Assembly: GCA_023394965.1 (NCBI GenBank)
Contig: JAEWZX010000030.1
Coordinates: 338,158-402,157, forward strand
From: Pseudomonadota bacterium
Lineage (GTDB): Bacteria; Pseudomonadota; Alphaproteobacteria; Sphingomonadales; Sphingomonadaceae
Length of the DNA: 64,000 bases
Direction: 5' to 3'
The notes under the pieces are model-generated. The model did no database searches, was not told where the DNA came from, and saw nothing but the letters and a program-made list of their open reading frames with translations. Positions within the stretch are counted from its first letter, which is position 1. Each line of letters begins with the position of its first letter. The translations under genes were made by a program, and so were the position numbers. Of this stretch, positions 7,759 to 16,835 are shown one piece after another.

Positions 7759-8844
7759 TTATCTGAGGAGTTCGTCATAATGTGCGGCCATTCGTTCCGC
7801 GACTGACTCAATCGAATAGCGTTCTTGCCAGCGCGCGCGAGCCGCTCTGCCCATGCGAAGCCGCAGCGCAGGGTTCTGTGCAAGAGTGGCTATGGCCCGA
7901 GCCAATGGATCGATTTTTCCGGGCTCGACAATAACGCCACAGATTCCATCTTGTAGCGTGTCGGGAATCGCGCCGACATTGGTCGAAATCGCAGGCAAGC
8001 CGCGCGCCATCGCCTCGATGATTGCAACTGGCTGGTTTTCGGCACGGGAAGGAAGGACGAGCATATCCGCGTCCCGCAATTCTCGGTCGACCGCTTCTTC
8101 GCTGACCCAGCCGAGAAATTCGACCCTATCTGAGATATTAAGGTTAGCAGCTATCTTTCGATAGTGGGCAATATCACCATCTCCGCCAATTCTCGCATAG
8201 AAACCCGTCCCACTAGCTGCAACCTGACCCAGCGCCGCAAGTAGCACATCCATGCCCTTGCGTTCTCCTACAGCTCCCATGAACACGATGAGGGGCAACG
8301 CCGCACCAGGAGAAGCCATGCCGGCGGGCATTGGAACACCGTTCTCGACAATCGCTATCTTTTCTGCCGCCACGCCCAGAACATCGTGCGTGAAGCGCTC
8401 CCAATGGGCCCCCAACACGACTACTCTGTCGGCTTCCCGAAAGAAACGACGAATGCGCTGCTGTCGATAGCTCGAGCAGGCCGCAAAATACTCGTCATAA
8501 CCGCTTCCATGCAGATGAAGTATTACCGGCACCCGAGCCAGCTGGGCCGCCTTTGCAAATAGCATCTTCCGCCAGGTTGAGCCGCGAGGAGCAATGTTGA
8601 TATGTGCGAGAGAGACACGACCTAGCGCGCAACGGACGGCGAATATCGCAAGAACGAACGGCACCGTTGCCTGACGGACGGCCTTCAAATTGCCACAACG
8701 CGTCTTCTGAATATACGTTTGAAACCGGGGATGACGCAGGGCGAGTTCGCGCGTCATATAAAGCATGATGCGCTCGATACCTCCCCTTCCCTGTATGCCG
8801 TCAGCGACAAGCACAGCTATTCGCGTATTAGACCGCCAACTCAT
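7759..8844 (-). CDS. Glycosyltransferase family 4 (GT-B fold)
   Basis: Transfers a sugar from a nucleotide donor during surface polysaccharide assembly. The C-terminal Rossmann domain is clear: MGAVGERKGMDVLL, the G-G-D-G segment, LGWVSEE, and the donor-site E-x7-E motif in SRAENQPVAIIEAMARGLPAI, typical of GT4. The N-terminal acceptor domain begins TRIAVLVADG and contains GRGGIERIM. I place the start at ATG 8844 (MSWRSNTRIAV); a GTG at 8883 would add 13 residues. It is followed at 26 bases by the sugar-nucleotide dehydrogenase and diverges from the sulfotransferase gene. Acceptor unknown. Confidence 0.85.
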   Translation of the reverse strand: MSWRSNTRIAVLVADGIQGRGGIERIMLYMTRELALRHPRFQTYIQKTRCGNLKAVRQATVPFVLAIFAVRCALGRVSLAHINIAPRGSTWRKMLFAKAAQLARVPVILHLHGSGYDEYFAACSSYRQQRIRRFFREADRVVVLGAHWERFTHDVLGVAAEKIAIVENGVPMPAGMASPGAALPLIVFMGAVGERKGMDVLLAALGQVAASGTGFYARIGGDGDIAHYRKIAANLNISDRVEFLGWVSEEAVDRELRDADMLVLPSRAENQPVAIIEAMARGLPAISTNVGAIPDTLQDGICGVIVEPGKIDPLARAIATLAQNPALRLRMGRAARARWQERYSIESVAERMAAHYDELLR

Positions 8845-8981
8845 ACCCAATCTGACCAGCAACTCACGCGCGACCGAACTCACAAATAAACTCGCACTGT
8901 CGTTGAATAGTCCGTCCCCCGAATCGTCGAAATCAAGTTATCTATCGCAGGTCTGGCAATGATCACGAATTTATCAAGTTG

Positions 8982-9971
8982 ATGGAACCCTTAGCTCCAA
9001 GGTTTATGTCCTGCCGTCAGGCACCTATTGTTATTGTCGGCCAGCCACGGAGCGGATCCACCATCACGACCCGCATACTGAATGCGTTTGATAGTGTTTT
9101 TCTCATCAACGACTTTTATGCGTTGCAAGCCATCGATGCCGAGAAGCTTTGGCATCGCCGCGACCCGAGTAGCTCAGCACGAATTGCGGAGATCGTGCTC
9201 AAGCGGGTCGCAGTCCGCGCAACCCAAGAGTCGGGGAAAACTCTGGAGCAATCGATTGAACTTTCGAGCCAGGGACTTGCGAAAGTATCCGCTTTTGCGA
9301 GGGGCGATTGGCCTGCTGGTACACCATGGTACGAAGTTATGGGCGCTGTTCTGACGAAAGCCGCTCAGGAAGCAGGCTGTAGCGTGTGGGGATGGAATAC
9401 ACCGCAGGACCATCTTCATCTCGAGCGCATTTTCAACGCATGGCCTGAAGCCCAAATTCTTTTTGTTATGCGCGATCCGAACGATGTACTTCGTTCTTAC
9501 AAGAACGCGTCGGGGCCGTGGCATGACGCTCGCCGCTATAACCCGGCAACTATCGGCTATGCTTGGCGGGTCGCAGCCCGGAACTTCCGTGCTTGGTCAG
9601 AACAGAGGCCTGGGCGGGTGGAATTTCTTTGGTACGAGAGCTTGGTGAGCGATACTGAAGCGAGTGTCGATATGCTCTCGAAGTGGGCAGGCCTGCCCTG
9701 CCAAGCGATCGCACTGGAAGGTTTCGGGAATAACAGTTCTCATCATCCCAATCGCACGAGCCGCGAAGTTACCGACGCGGAAGTTTGGCTAGCCCACAGG
9801 ATAATTGGACAAGAGATCGAGAAGCTTGGCTTCCTATCTATGCCCAAGCCCAGCCTCAGCGGCATCTTTCATCTGACTGGCGTCATCCTACGCTCCAGCC
9901 TCTTTATTGGAACGCAGCTTTTTACCGACCGCGATCGTCGCAAACGAGCTTTGAATTTTTTGCGTGGTTGA
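8982..9971 (+). CDS. Sulfotransferase family protein
   Basis: PAPS-dependent transfer of sulfate to a carbohydrate or lipid. The 5'-phosphosulfate-binding loop is VGQPRSGSTITTRIL near residues 19-33; RDPNDVLRSYKNA further on is the 3'-phosphate-binding segment, and FLWYESLVSD precedes the C-terminal part, as in the sulfotransferase superfamily (about 330 residues). Starts are possible at ATG 8982 or 9006; TTG 8979 directly precedes the first. Next to a glycosyltransferase and sugar-nucleotide dehydrogenase, so sulfation of an exopolysaccharide or glycolipid is inferred. Confidence 0.8.
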   Translation: MEPLAPRFMSCRQAPIVIVGQPRSGSTITTRILNAFDSVFLINDFYALQAIDAEKLWHRRDPSSSARIAEIVLKRVAVRATQESGKTLEQSIELSSQGLAKVSAFARGDWPAGTPWYEVMGAVLTKAAQEAGCSVWGWNTPQDHLHLERIFNAWPEAQILFVMRDPNDVLRSYKNASGPWHDARRYNPATIGYAWRVAARNFRAWSEQRPGRVEFLWYESLVSDTEASVDMLSKWAGLPCQAIALEGFGNNSSHHPNRTSREVTDAEVWLAHRIIGQEIEKLGFLSMPKPSLSGIFHLTGVILRSSLFIGTQLFTDRDRRKRALNFLRG

Positions 9972-10244
9972 AGACGGATTGGCTGGCTCACCAATATCCT
10001 TGATCTGCCCAACACAAGGAATCGGCCCCACTTCTGCGCAACAGTCGCGTCGGCGGACCGTCCAAGGCCAGAGCTTCTGAAAACAGAGAGTTTTGACTGA
10101 CAATCTCAGAAAATCGCTCAAATCCGATATTTCAGGGATTTAGAGCCGGTCACCGGACCGAGCGGAAAGGGGCGTCTCCACAATCGACAGGTTCATCCCT
10201 GCAAAAGGTTGCAGAGCAAGGCTGCTCTGCTAGACGACCTGCTA
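9972..10244. other. Intergenic region before the TonB receptor, no gene seen
   Basis: About 270 bases without a supportable coding frame on either strand. The only structure I see is at its right end, the Fur-box-like palindrome annotated separately. Confidence 0.5.
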
Positions 10245-10268
10245 TTGCGAATCACTTGCATGTATAAA
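10245..10268 (+). promoter_or_regulatory. Fur-box-like operator with -10 element before the TonB receptor
   Basis: TGCGAATCACTTGCA at 10246-10260 is an imperfect palindrome; its reverse reading TGCAAGTGATTCGCA resembles iron-regulated Fur/Irr-type sites with a TGATTC core. TATAAA at 10263-10268 would be the -10, so a bound repressor would cover the promoter. Iron or haem control of the downstream receptor is inferred. Confidence 0.45.
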
Positions 10269-10292
10269 TCTTAATTTTTCAGGGATGGCACC

Positions 10293-12545
10293 TTGCTCAA
10301 AATCAAATGCAAACCGTCTTCACTCGCGATCGCGTCTATTCTCTGTGCATGGACACCTGCGATAGCGCAGGAATCGAGCGCCGACACAGGCCCATCAAGC
10401 GGTGGCACCATCGTGGTCACCGCTACACGCACTCCAATCGAGATCGAAAATGCTCCTGCAACTGTAACGGTAATTGGCGGTGATCGCATCGCTGACGAGC
10501 TTGCCACCGACATCAAGGATCTGGTGCGTTACGAGCCGGGAGTTTCGGTGCGGCGTGCTCCCGCTCGATTTGGTGCGGCACTGGGTGCCGTCGGTCGCGC
10601 GCGAAATGAAGACTTCGTGATACGCGGCATCGGGGGGAACCGGGTATTGATACAGGTGGACGGCATTCGCAGTCCCCAAGGCTTTAGCTTCGGCGCCCAG
10701 GATGCGGGTCGCGGAGGCTACACAGATGTCAGCCTCATCAAATCCGTTGAAATCCTGCGCGGGCCAGCGTCAGCGCTTTATGGAAGCGATGGTCTTGCAG
10801 GTGCTATAAGTTTTACTACGAGTGACCCGATTGATTTGATCGCCCAAGGCGCAAATTTCGGCGGTTTCGCACGGGCATCCTATGCGAGTGCCGACGAAGA
10901 ATTTGCCGAAACTGCAGCCGTCGCCGGACTTTCCGGCGATTTCTCAGCTATGGTATCTTACACTCGTCGCGATTTCCAAGAACTCGAAAATCGGGGGACG
11001 GTTGGCGGCTTAGGCGAAAGCCGCACAATGCCCAATCCACAAGATGGAAAATCCGATGCACTTCTCGGAAAGTTGGTTTGGAACAGGGGCGCGCATCGTG
11101 TCAGGCTGACCGGCGAATACCTTGAAAGCGAGATATTTACCGATGTTCTGACCGGACAGGGGCCCCAATTCCTATTCGGCCCCACCCCTAGTTGGATAGT
11201 GGATGACCTTTCAGCGAACGACACAACGAAGCGCAGCCGCTTTTCGCTCGATTACACTTACACCGGCGATGGCGCGATCGATTACCTGCATTTGGTGGGT
11301 TACTATCAAGACGGTGAAGATGTTCAGTTCACTGACGAAAACCGCTCCTCGCTGAATGCTACCCCACGGCCTGACCGCGAACGTCTCAACACTTTCGAGA
11401 ACGAGGTTTACGGGTTCTCGGCAGAAGCGCGGAGCGTGTTCGGCAATGAAGGGGTCCGCGCTACCCTCGCTTTCGGTGGTGATATCAGCTGGACAAGGCA
11501 AAAAGGCCTACGCGACGGCACCGAACCGCCAGCCGGGGAGATCTATCCCACACGTGCCTTCCCAGCGACTGACTTTATGCTCGGGGGAGTGTTTCTTGCT
11601 AGCGAATTCTCACTCTTCGACGGCAGGCTAACCGTCTTTCCAGCACTTCGTTATGATTTCTACGATCTCGATCCAACCGAAGATCCATTGCTGCCGTCTT
11701 TCGCCGGGTCGGCACAAAGCGATAGTCGGCTGTCCCCTAAATTGGGGCTCACAGCCAAGCTGACGGATGAGCTCATTCTTTTCGGCAACTATGCCCAAGG
11801 ATTTCGCGCTCCAACGCCCTATCAGGTCAATAACTTCTTCGAGAATCTCGCTTACGGATACACTTCGCTCCCCAATCCTGACTTGGGGCCTGAGAGAAGC
11901 GAAAGCTGGGAAGCCGGGCTTCGCTTCGTCTCCAAGAAGATTTCTCTGCAGGTCGTGGGCTTCAAGGCGAAGTACAAAGACTTTATCAGCCAGCAGGTGG
12001 TCGGTGGTTCATTCACCCCTACCGACCCGGCCCAGTATCAGTTCGTCAACTTCGATGCTGTGAGGATCGACGGGGTTGAGGCCAAGGCCACCTTGCGCTT
12101 CGACAACGGAGTTTATGCAAGGCTCGCCGCCGCCTACGCAGACGGCGATGTGCTGACGCCTGGTATGGCAGACCGGCCCCTCGATACCATCGATCCATTC
12201 AATATGGTTGCAGGGATCGGCTATCGCGATCCGGCAGGCCGCTTCGGTGGTGAACTGATCATGACACATCACGCGCGAAAGGCGGCGGAGAATGTGGCTG
12301 CAGAAAGCTATCGCCCGTCAGCTTTCATGGTTCTGGATGCGACGGCTTTCTTCTCCATCACCGATGCGCTGAAGCTACGTGCTGGGATATTCAATATCTC
12401 CAACGAGACATACTCCCACTGGCAAGATGTCCGTGGCCTGTCGGCATCCGCAGGGCTCATCAACCCGCATACCGGCACTACGCAAATCGACGCCTACACT
12501 CGGCCTGGTCGCAACGCCAGCGTCTCACTCAGTTTCCAGTTCTAA
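10293..12545 (+). CDS. TonB-dependent outer-membrane receptor, haem/siderophore type
   Basis: Outer-membrane beta-barrel importer powered by TonB-ExbBD. The 750-residue product starts at TTG 10293 (AGGGA 5-9 bases upstream; the ATG at 10285 is in another frame) with a signal peptide ending AIAQ. The TonB-box-like GGTIVVTATRTP follows, then the plug (VIRGIGGNRVLIQVDGIR, EILRGPASALYGSDGLAGAI) and a barrel ending in an aromatic residue (SVSLSFQF). The arrangement resembles the haemoglobin/transferrin/lactoferrin receptor subfamily, but the ligand is unproven. It is followed after 13 bases by a DUF6607 gene, very likely cotranscribed, and preceded by a Fur-box-like site. Confidence 0.88.
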   Translation: MLKIKCKPSSLAIASILCAWTPAIAQESSADTGPSSGGTIVVTATRTPIEIENAPATVTVIGGDRIADELATDIKDLVRYEPGVSVRRAPARFGAALGAVGRARNEDFVIRGIGGNRVLIQVDGIRSPQGFSFGAQDAGRGGYTDVSLIKSVEILRGPASALYGSDGLAGAISFTTSDPIDLIAQGANFGGFARASYASADEEFAETAAVAGLSGDFSAMVSYTRRDFQELENRGTVGGLGESRTMPNPQDGKSDALLGKLVWNRGAHRVRLTGEYLESEIFTDVLTGQGPQFLFGPTPSWIVDDLSANDTTKRSRFSLDYTYTGDGAIDYLHLVGYYQDGEDVQFTDENRSSLNATPRPDRERLNTFENEVYGFSAEARSVFGNEGVRATLAFGGDISWTRQKGLRDGTEPPAGEIYPTRAFPATDFMLGGVFLASEFSLFDGRLTVFPALRYDFYDLDPTEDPLLPSFAGSAQSDSRLSPKLGLTAKLTDELILFGNYAQGFRAPTPYQVNNFFENLAYGYTSLPNPDLGPERSESWEAGLRFVSKKISLQVVGFKAKYKDFISQQVVGGSFTPTDPAQYQFVNFDAVRIDGVEAKATLRFDNGVYARLAAAYADGDVLTPGMADRPLDTIDPFNMVAGIGYRDPAGRFGGELIMTHHARKAAENVAAESYRPSAFMVLDATAFFSITDALKLRAGIFNISNETYSHWQDVRGLSASAGLINPHTGTTQIDAYTRPGRNASVSLSFQF

Positions 12546-12558
12546 AGGGAAGACACGA

Positions 12559-13593
12559 ATGAACACTGTAAAATCTCTGGCGCGCTCTGCACTTCTTGTT
12601 AGCGCATTGCTTTCCGCTCCGGTGCTAGCCGACGGCCCCATCCGCGATAGGGGTGAGGAAGTGGAAAGAGCCCACTTTGACCAAGACCGTCAAACCATCC
12701 TCAGTATGGCAGGCAATTACAAGGTACGGTTTGACATGCAGGAGGCGACCCCATGGATAGAGGGGTATGAGCCGCTCGATCGAAAGATTTCGGGTGGCTA
12801 CGAGTCAGTTCGTGTAATCCAGGATTCCGGGAACAGAATTGTTCTCCAGCATTTTCTTGTGGCGGATCATGACGGACAAGAATTCGTCATCAAGCATTGG
12901 CGACAGGATTGGGAGTACGAACCGGAGAAAATCCTTGCCTATGCCGGACCTGATACCTGGAAATGGGTGGAAGTGCCGGAAAAGCTACGCAACGGCCGCT
13001 GGTCGCAGACAGTCTATCAGGTCGACGATAGCCCTCGTTACGCTGGCTGGGGCGAATGGCAGGACAGCCAAGGCATCCGTCGCTGGCGATCAAATTGGAC
13101 CTGGCGCCCCCTCGCCCGCCGCGACGCTGTGCGCCATCCGATTTATGATCGGTACGCCTCGATCAACCGCCATCAGCTTACACCGACCGGATGGATCCAC
13201 TGGCAGGACAATACCAAGATGATGCCTGACGCAGCCAGCGAAGATGGCGTCAAAGCGGTGGTGCAGGAGTATGTGCTGAATACATACGACAAGTATGACG
13301 GCTACAATGTGGCGGCGGCTGACAGCTATTGGCAGGCGACACAGGGGTACTGGAAAGCCGTGCGGGCGAAGTGGGACGAGGTTGCGGCATCGCATGGCGG
13401 CATTACAATCAAAGAAGAGGCTGAGACCGGAACGGTCATCAGTGGCCGCCTGCTGACGATCGCCGACGAGATCCAGAACGGGAAGATCGACGAGGCCAAT
13501 GGGATTGCCGAAGCGGAGCAGCTGATCGCTGATGCGACCGGTTCCACACCTGAAAAGGTCGCTAAAGTCGTGCATAGGGAGGGCGGTCTCTGA
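12559..13593 (+). CDS. DUF6607 family secreted protein
   Basis: A 344-residue exported protein of uncharacterised family. Start ATG 12559 has AAGGGAAG upstream and gives a signal peptide (MNTVKSLARSALLVSALL, ending VLA). The conserved feature is HFDQDRQTILSMAGNYKV near residue 33, followed by a tryptophan-rich region (HWRQDWEYEP, WKWVE, WGEWQD, RRWRSNWTWRP) near 115-190. No membrane segment after the signal, so periplasmic or outer-membrane-associated. The 13-base spacing ties it to the TonB receptor; a role in handling the receptor's ligand is inferred, not shown. Confidence 0.8.
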   Translation: MNTVKSLARSALLVSALLSAPVLADGPIRDRGEEVERAHFDQDRQTILSMAGNYKVRFDMQEATPWIEGYEPLDRKISGGYESVRVIQDSGNRIVLQHFLVADHDGQEFVIKHWRQDWEYEPEKILAYAGPDTWKWVEVPEKLRNGRWSQTVYQVDDSPRYAGWGEWQDSQGIRRWRSNWTWRPLARRDAVRHPIYDRYASINRHQLTPTGWIHWQDNTKMMPDAASEDGVKAVVQEYVLNTYDKYDGYNVAAADSYWQATQGYWKAVRAKWDEVAASHGGITIKEEAETGTVISGRLLTIADEIQNGKIDEANGIAEAEQLIADATGSTPEKVAKVVHREGGL

Positions 13594-13696
13594 AATCCAA
13601 CAGCCATCCGATCGGCCTTGGTTGCGGGGCCGGTTGGACAGCGCTCCCCTGGTCCTGAGGGGGCAAAGAGCCCCATCCGTTCAACGCTTTAAAACC

Positions 13697-13729
13697 CGCT
13701 TAGCCACCGCCAGTATTGGCGGTGGGTTT
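13697..13729 (+). terminator. Probable intrinsic terminator after the receptor/DUF6607 operon
   Basis: CCACCGCCA (13704-13712), loop GTAT, TGGCGGTGG (13717-13725), then GTTTG. The stem is flanked by AAAACCC on the left and GGGTTT on the right, which lengthens the hairpin. The T-run is short, so termination may be partial. It lies about 110 bases beyond the DUF6607 stop and before the BCCT gene. Confidence 0.5.
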
Positions 13730-13815
13730 GATCTCTCGCCGAACCTCCGTATTGTGGGGCTTTCCCATACCCACTGTTCGCCGAACCTTGGGACAGCCAA
13801 GTCAGCGAGAGAAAC

Positions 13816-15525
13816 ATGTCTTCCGACACTTCGAAAGGTATTGCGCCGCCCTTGATCGATCTGCCGATCCGAACCGCAGATGAGGGCTTTTACGATGGTT
13901 TCAGCCGCCAGGTTACGATCCCGGCGAAGATCATCGTATCCCTGATCATCATGTGGGCGATCTTCTTTCCGGTCAGCGCGAACGAAACGCTGTCCAGCGC
14001 CAATTCGACCATTATCGCCTCTTTCGCCGGCTGGTACGTCTATTTGGTAGCCGCCCTCATGGCGATCTGCGCGGTGCTGGCCATAGTTCCAAGCACGGGG
14101 TCGTTACGGATCGGCAATCCCGGCGAAAAACCGGAATTTTCGCGGCTGTCGTGGTTCGCGATGCTGTTTGGAGCCGGTATCGGGATCGGCCTGCTGACCT
14201 ATTCCACCGGAGAACCGCTCGCCCATTTTTCGCAGAACCCGGATATCATCCGCGGAACAGTGGACGCCCGTTCGCCGGAAGCAGTGACATCTGCCTATCG
14301 CTACACCTTCCTGCATTGGGGCTTTGCTGCCTGGGCAACCTATGCGCTGATCGGATTGGCTATCGGTTACGTGGCGTTTCGCCGAAACCTGCCCCTCACA
14401 GTACGGTCGGCTCTTGCACCGCTGTTCGGGAAGACAATGTCCGGTCCGGCGGGCCATCTTGTCGATATCGTTGCCGTGGTCGCGACTATTCTCGGGGTAG
14501 CCGTGACGATGGCCCTGGGCGTTCAGCAATTCGTCGTCGGACTGTCGCGCGTCGGTGTTGGGGACTGGCTTCTCCAGCCGGATGGTTCTGCCTCCCTGGC
14601 GGCCATCGTACTGGCCCTGACCGTTCTCGTCGGCGCGTCCACCCTCAGCGCCCTCTCAGGTGTCGGCAAAGGGGTAAAGTGGCTCTCCAACATCAATCTG
14701 GGCCTGTCGTTTCTCCTTCTCGCGCTCTTCGCAATTGTCGGATCTGGCCTGTTCGCTCTCGAATTGCTGGGCCGTGGAATAGCCGATTATATCGGCGGCT
14801 TTCTGACGCTCTCGCTAACGCTATTCAGCGAGAACGCTCCTTTCGGGGAACAGTTGGTGCGCTGGCAAATGGACTGGACGATCTTTTACTGGGCGTGGTG
14901 GATCGCGTTTTCGCCCTTCGTCGGAATGTTCATCGCCCGCATTTCACGCGGGCGAACCATCCGCGAATATGTGTTCGGCGTCGTGTTGGTGCCATCGCTT
15001 GTCTGTTTTGTGTGGATGACCCTGCTGGGCGGCAGCGCCATAGCTCTCGAACTGGATGGCAGTGCTGCGGGATCGATCGTCGGCGCGCCTATCTCCGACC
15101 AATTGTATGCCACGCTTGCCGTCCTGCTCGATCCGGGCTTTGCGTTTGTGGTTTCCTGCCTGATCGTCGTGCTGTTGCTTACCTATCTCGTCACCTCGAC
15201 CGACAGCGCCATCCTGATCGTGAACACGATCAACGGGGCCGGAGAGACCGACGGTGAACGGCGCCGCCACATCCTGTTCTGGGGGGCGGCGCTTTCGCTG
15301 ATCGTGGGCAGCATGCTGGTAATCGGTGGGATCGAAGCCATTCGGATTACGATGATCATTGGCGCCCTGCCCTTCTCTTTCGTGGTCGCGCTCATGGGGA
15401 TATCCATCCTCAAGGCGATCGCTTTCGACCTGATCCGTAAACAACAAGGCGTTCCCACAACGGCGGTAGCGCTGTTGAAAGAAGAGCCGATGGTTAGGGC
15501 CGACGGCACTGGCGGGCCAAGTTGA
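13816..15525 (+). CDS. BCCT family betaine/choline/carnitine transporter
   Basis: Sodium- or proton-coupled inner-membrane uptake of a trimethylammonium compound, mainly for osmoprotection. The 569-residue protein has about 12 hydrophobic segments. Family landmarks are the glycine-rich GAGIGIGLLTYSTGEP segment (the flexible TM3 helix of BetP) near 120 and the tryptophan-rich WTIFYWAWWIAFSPFVGMF (TM8 substrate box) near 355, followed by the conserved RISRGRTIREYVFG loop. Start ATG 13816. The C-terminus is short, without the long osmosensing tail of BetP, so its activity control may differ. No betaine synthesis genes are adjacent. Confidence 0.93.
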   Translation: MSSDTSKGIAPPLIDLPIRTADEGFYDGFSRQVTIPAKIIVSLIIMWAIFFPVSANETLSSANSTIIASFAGWYVYLVAALMAICAVLAIVPSTGSLRIGNPGEKPEFSRLSWFAMLFGAGIGIGLLTYSTGEPLAHFSQNPDIIRGTVDARSPEAVTSAYRYTFLHWGFAAWATYALIGLAIGYVAFRRNLPLTVRSALAPLFGKTMSGPAGHLVDIVAVVATILGVAVTMALGVQQFVVGLSRVGVGDWLLQPDGSASLAAIVLALTVLVGASTLSALSGVGKGVKWLSNINLGLSFLLLALFAIVGSGLFALELLGRGIADYIGGFLTLSLTLFSENAPFGEQLVRWQMDWTIFYWAWWIAFSPFVGMFIARISRGRTIREYVFGVVLVPSLVCFVWMTLLGGSAIALELDGSAAGSIVGAPISDQLYATLAVLLDPGFAFVVSCLIVVLLLTYLVTSTDSAILIVNTINGAGETDGERRRHILFWGAALSLIVGSMLVIGGIEAIRITMIIGALPFSFVVALMGISILKAIAFDLIRKQQGVPTTAVALLKEEPMVRADGTGGPS

Positions 15526-15637
15526 CCATAGAAAATGGCGGTTTTCGAGGGCGATCGACAGAAAAGCGGTCCCGCGCAATTTCGCTGCCATCAAACAGGC
15601 TGGACAAGGGCGAGCCCCGGACTAAAGCGGCCCGCCT

Positions 15638-15844
15638 ATGACTATTATCGCGACTATCATGAATACCGTCACCGGACGCCCGATCCAGAAAATGACCTTC
15701 GGACGGATGCCCAAACCCTGGGCCAGCTTCAATCTGGAAAGCGGTGAACTGGTGACTGCTGAGCGAATCGATGTAGGCAAGCCCGCGCCGGGAAAGTTTG
15801 CCGCCCCAGTCGACGTATGGGTAACAGTAAAACCGCGTGACTAG
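15638..15844 (+). CDS. Small hypothetical protein (doubtful)
   Basis: A 68-residue frame between the BCCT gene and the convergent nsrR gene, in a stretch otherwise without genes (15526-15864). Start could be ATG 15638 or 15659. It has no membrane segment or recognised motif; composition is ordinary, with a basic, proline-containing middle. No clear ribosome binding site. I list it only because nothing else explains the interval. Confidence 0.3.
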   Translation: MTIIATIMNTVTGRPIQKMTFGRMPKPWASFNLESGELVTAERIDVGKPAPGKFAAPVDVWVTVKPRD

Positions 15845-15864
15845 CCGCCAGTCAGATTGGTCTG

Positions 15865-16299
15865 CTAAGTCGCACCCAATTCCTGCTGCAGGAACAGGCG
15901 GCTGAGATTGCCGCCTTTTTGGGATATTTCTTCAAGCGTGTAGCCATCGAGCACCGCGAGGAAGGACCGGAGAGCGTGGTTCAGCGCTCCCGTCAGCCCG
16001 CATGACCCGCCGATCACGCAATGCGCACAATCGGCGAGGTCGAAATCCTCTTCCGTATGCCGGATAACGTCACCGACGATGATCTGCGATGCAGGCTTTG
16101 CAAGACGGACGCCACCGTGACGCCCCCTTATGGTTTCCAGGTAACCCGCGCCCGCCAGATCGTTGACGACTTTCATCAGATTGTTCTTCGAGATCTTATA
16201 GGCGGTAGCGATTTCGGCAATCGAGCATAACCGATCCTGCCGCACTGCCAGGAAAAGCAGCGTGCGCATCGCATAATCGGTATATCGGGTCAGTCTCAT
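15865..16299 (-). CDS. nsrR: Rrf2-family regulator, NsrR type
   Basis: Iron-sulfur transcription repressor that loses DNA binding when its cluster reacts with nitric oxide. The 144-residue product starts MRLTRYTDYAMR at ATG 16299, with GGAGG 5 bases upstream, deciding against the longer frame to 16383 that would cross the operator. The winged helix includes IAEIATAYKISKNNLMKVVNDL (residues 27-49) and the G-x-H-G-G-V-R wing. Cluster ligands are Cys91, Cys94 and Cys100 (CAHC..C). Its divergent neighbours (truncated haemoglobin, alternative oxidase, DUF1971) are typical nitrosative-stress genes, and two NsrR-like sites lie between, so NsrR is preferred over IscR. Confidence 0.87.
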   Translation of the reverse strand: MRLTRYTDYAMRTLLFLAVRQDRLCSIAEIATAYKISKNNLMKVVNDLAGAGYLETIRGRHGGVRLAKPASQIIVGDVIRHTEEDFDLADCAHCVIGGSCGLTGALNHALRSFLAVLDGYTLEEISQKGGNLSRLFLQQELGAT

Positions 16300-16327
16300 G
16301 GTGCCTCCGTAGCGGCGCTGCCAAATA

Positions 16328-16386
16328 TATATGCATTTCACTTGCATCTTTCCAGCAGAGTTATACATGCACACCAGATGCATGAT
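16328..16386. promoter_or_regulatory. Two tandem NsrR-like operators and divergent promoter region
   Basis: Site 1 (16328-16350) read on the minus strand is AAGATGCAAGT, one base, AAATGCATATA; site 2 (16364-16386) is TACATGCACAC, C, AGATGCATGAT. Both follow the 11-1-11 NsrR layout built on AA-N-ATGCAT half-sites. TATACA at 16362-16367 is a likely -10 for the haemoglobin operon, so both sites would occlude it; nsrR itself starts 29 bases to the left and is probably autoregulated. Confidence 0.7.
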
Positions 16387-16401
16387 TGGAGTCGCAGAAC
16401 G

Positions 16402-16833
16402 ATGTCAGGCAAGTTGAACGAAAGCGGCATAGATACAGTCGTTCACCGTTTTTACGCGAAGGTGCGCGAGGACGAAGTTCTGGGACCCGTTTTTAACGAT
16501 GCCATCGATGACTGGCCCGAACACCTCGACAGGCTGTGCGCTTTCTGGTCATCGGTAATGCTCACCAGCGGGCGTTATAAGGGACAGCCTGTTCCCGCCC
16601 ATCGCAAGCACCAGGGCCGTATCGATCCCTCCATGTTCGATCGCTGGCTGGCGCTCTGGGCTGAAACGACTTCAGACTTGATGGAGCCGCCCGTTGCCCG
16701 GGCGATGCAGGACAAGGCAAACCGCATCGCCGAGAGCCTGAAACTGGCGCTGTTTTTCAAACTCCCACCCGTCCCCAACGAGTCTGCCGCGTCTGGCAAG
16801 CGGCCCGGCCGGCTCGCAATGCAAGGAGCCTGA
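16402..16833 (+). CDS. Group 3 truncated haemoglobin
   Basis: Small haem protein expected to detoxify nitric oxide or peroxynitrite. The 143-residue product starts at ATG 16402 with GGAG 11 bases upstream. Group 3 features are the RFYAKVREDEVLGPVF start, DWPEHLDRLCAFWSSVML, and the proximal-histidine region GRYKGQPVPAHRKH (His67/His70) followed by the W-x-x-L-W helix. The basic tail past residue 125 is unusual in length but unassigned. First gene of the NsrR-controlled group; two bases separate it from the oxidase gene, so translation is likely coupled. Confidence 0.88.
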   Translation: MSGKLNESGIDTVVHRFYAKVREDEVLGPVFNDAIDDWPEHLDRLCAFWSSVMLTSGRYKGQPVPAHRKHQGRIDPSMFDRWLALWAETTSDLMEPPVARAMQDKANRIAESLKLALFFKLPPVPNESAASGKRPGRLAMQGA

Positions 16834-16835
16834 TT

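Noticed and set aside
13953..15257. Frame of over 430 codons within the BCCT gene, same strand
   Set aside because: Arginine-rich, without membrane segments; out-of-frame reading of the transporter.
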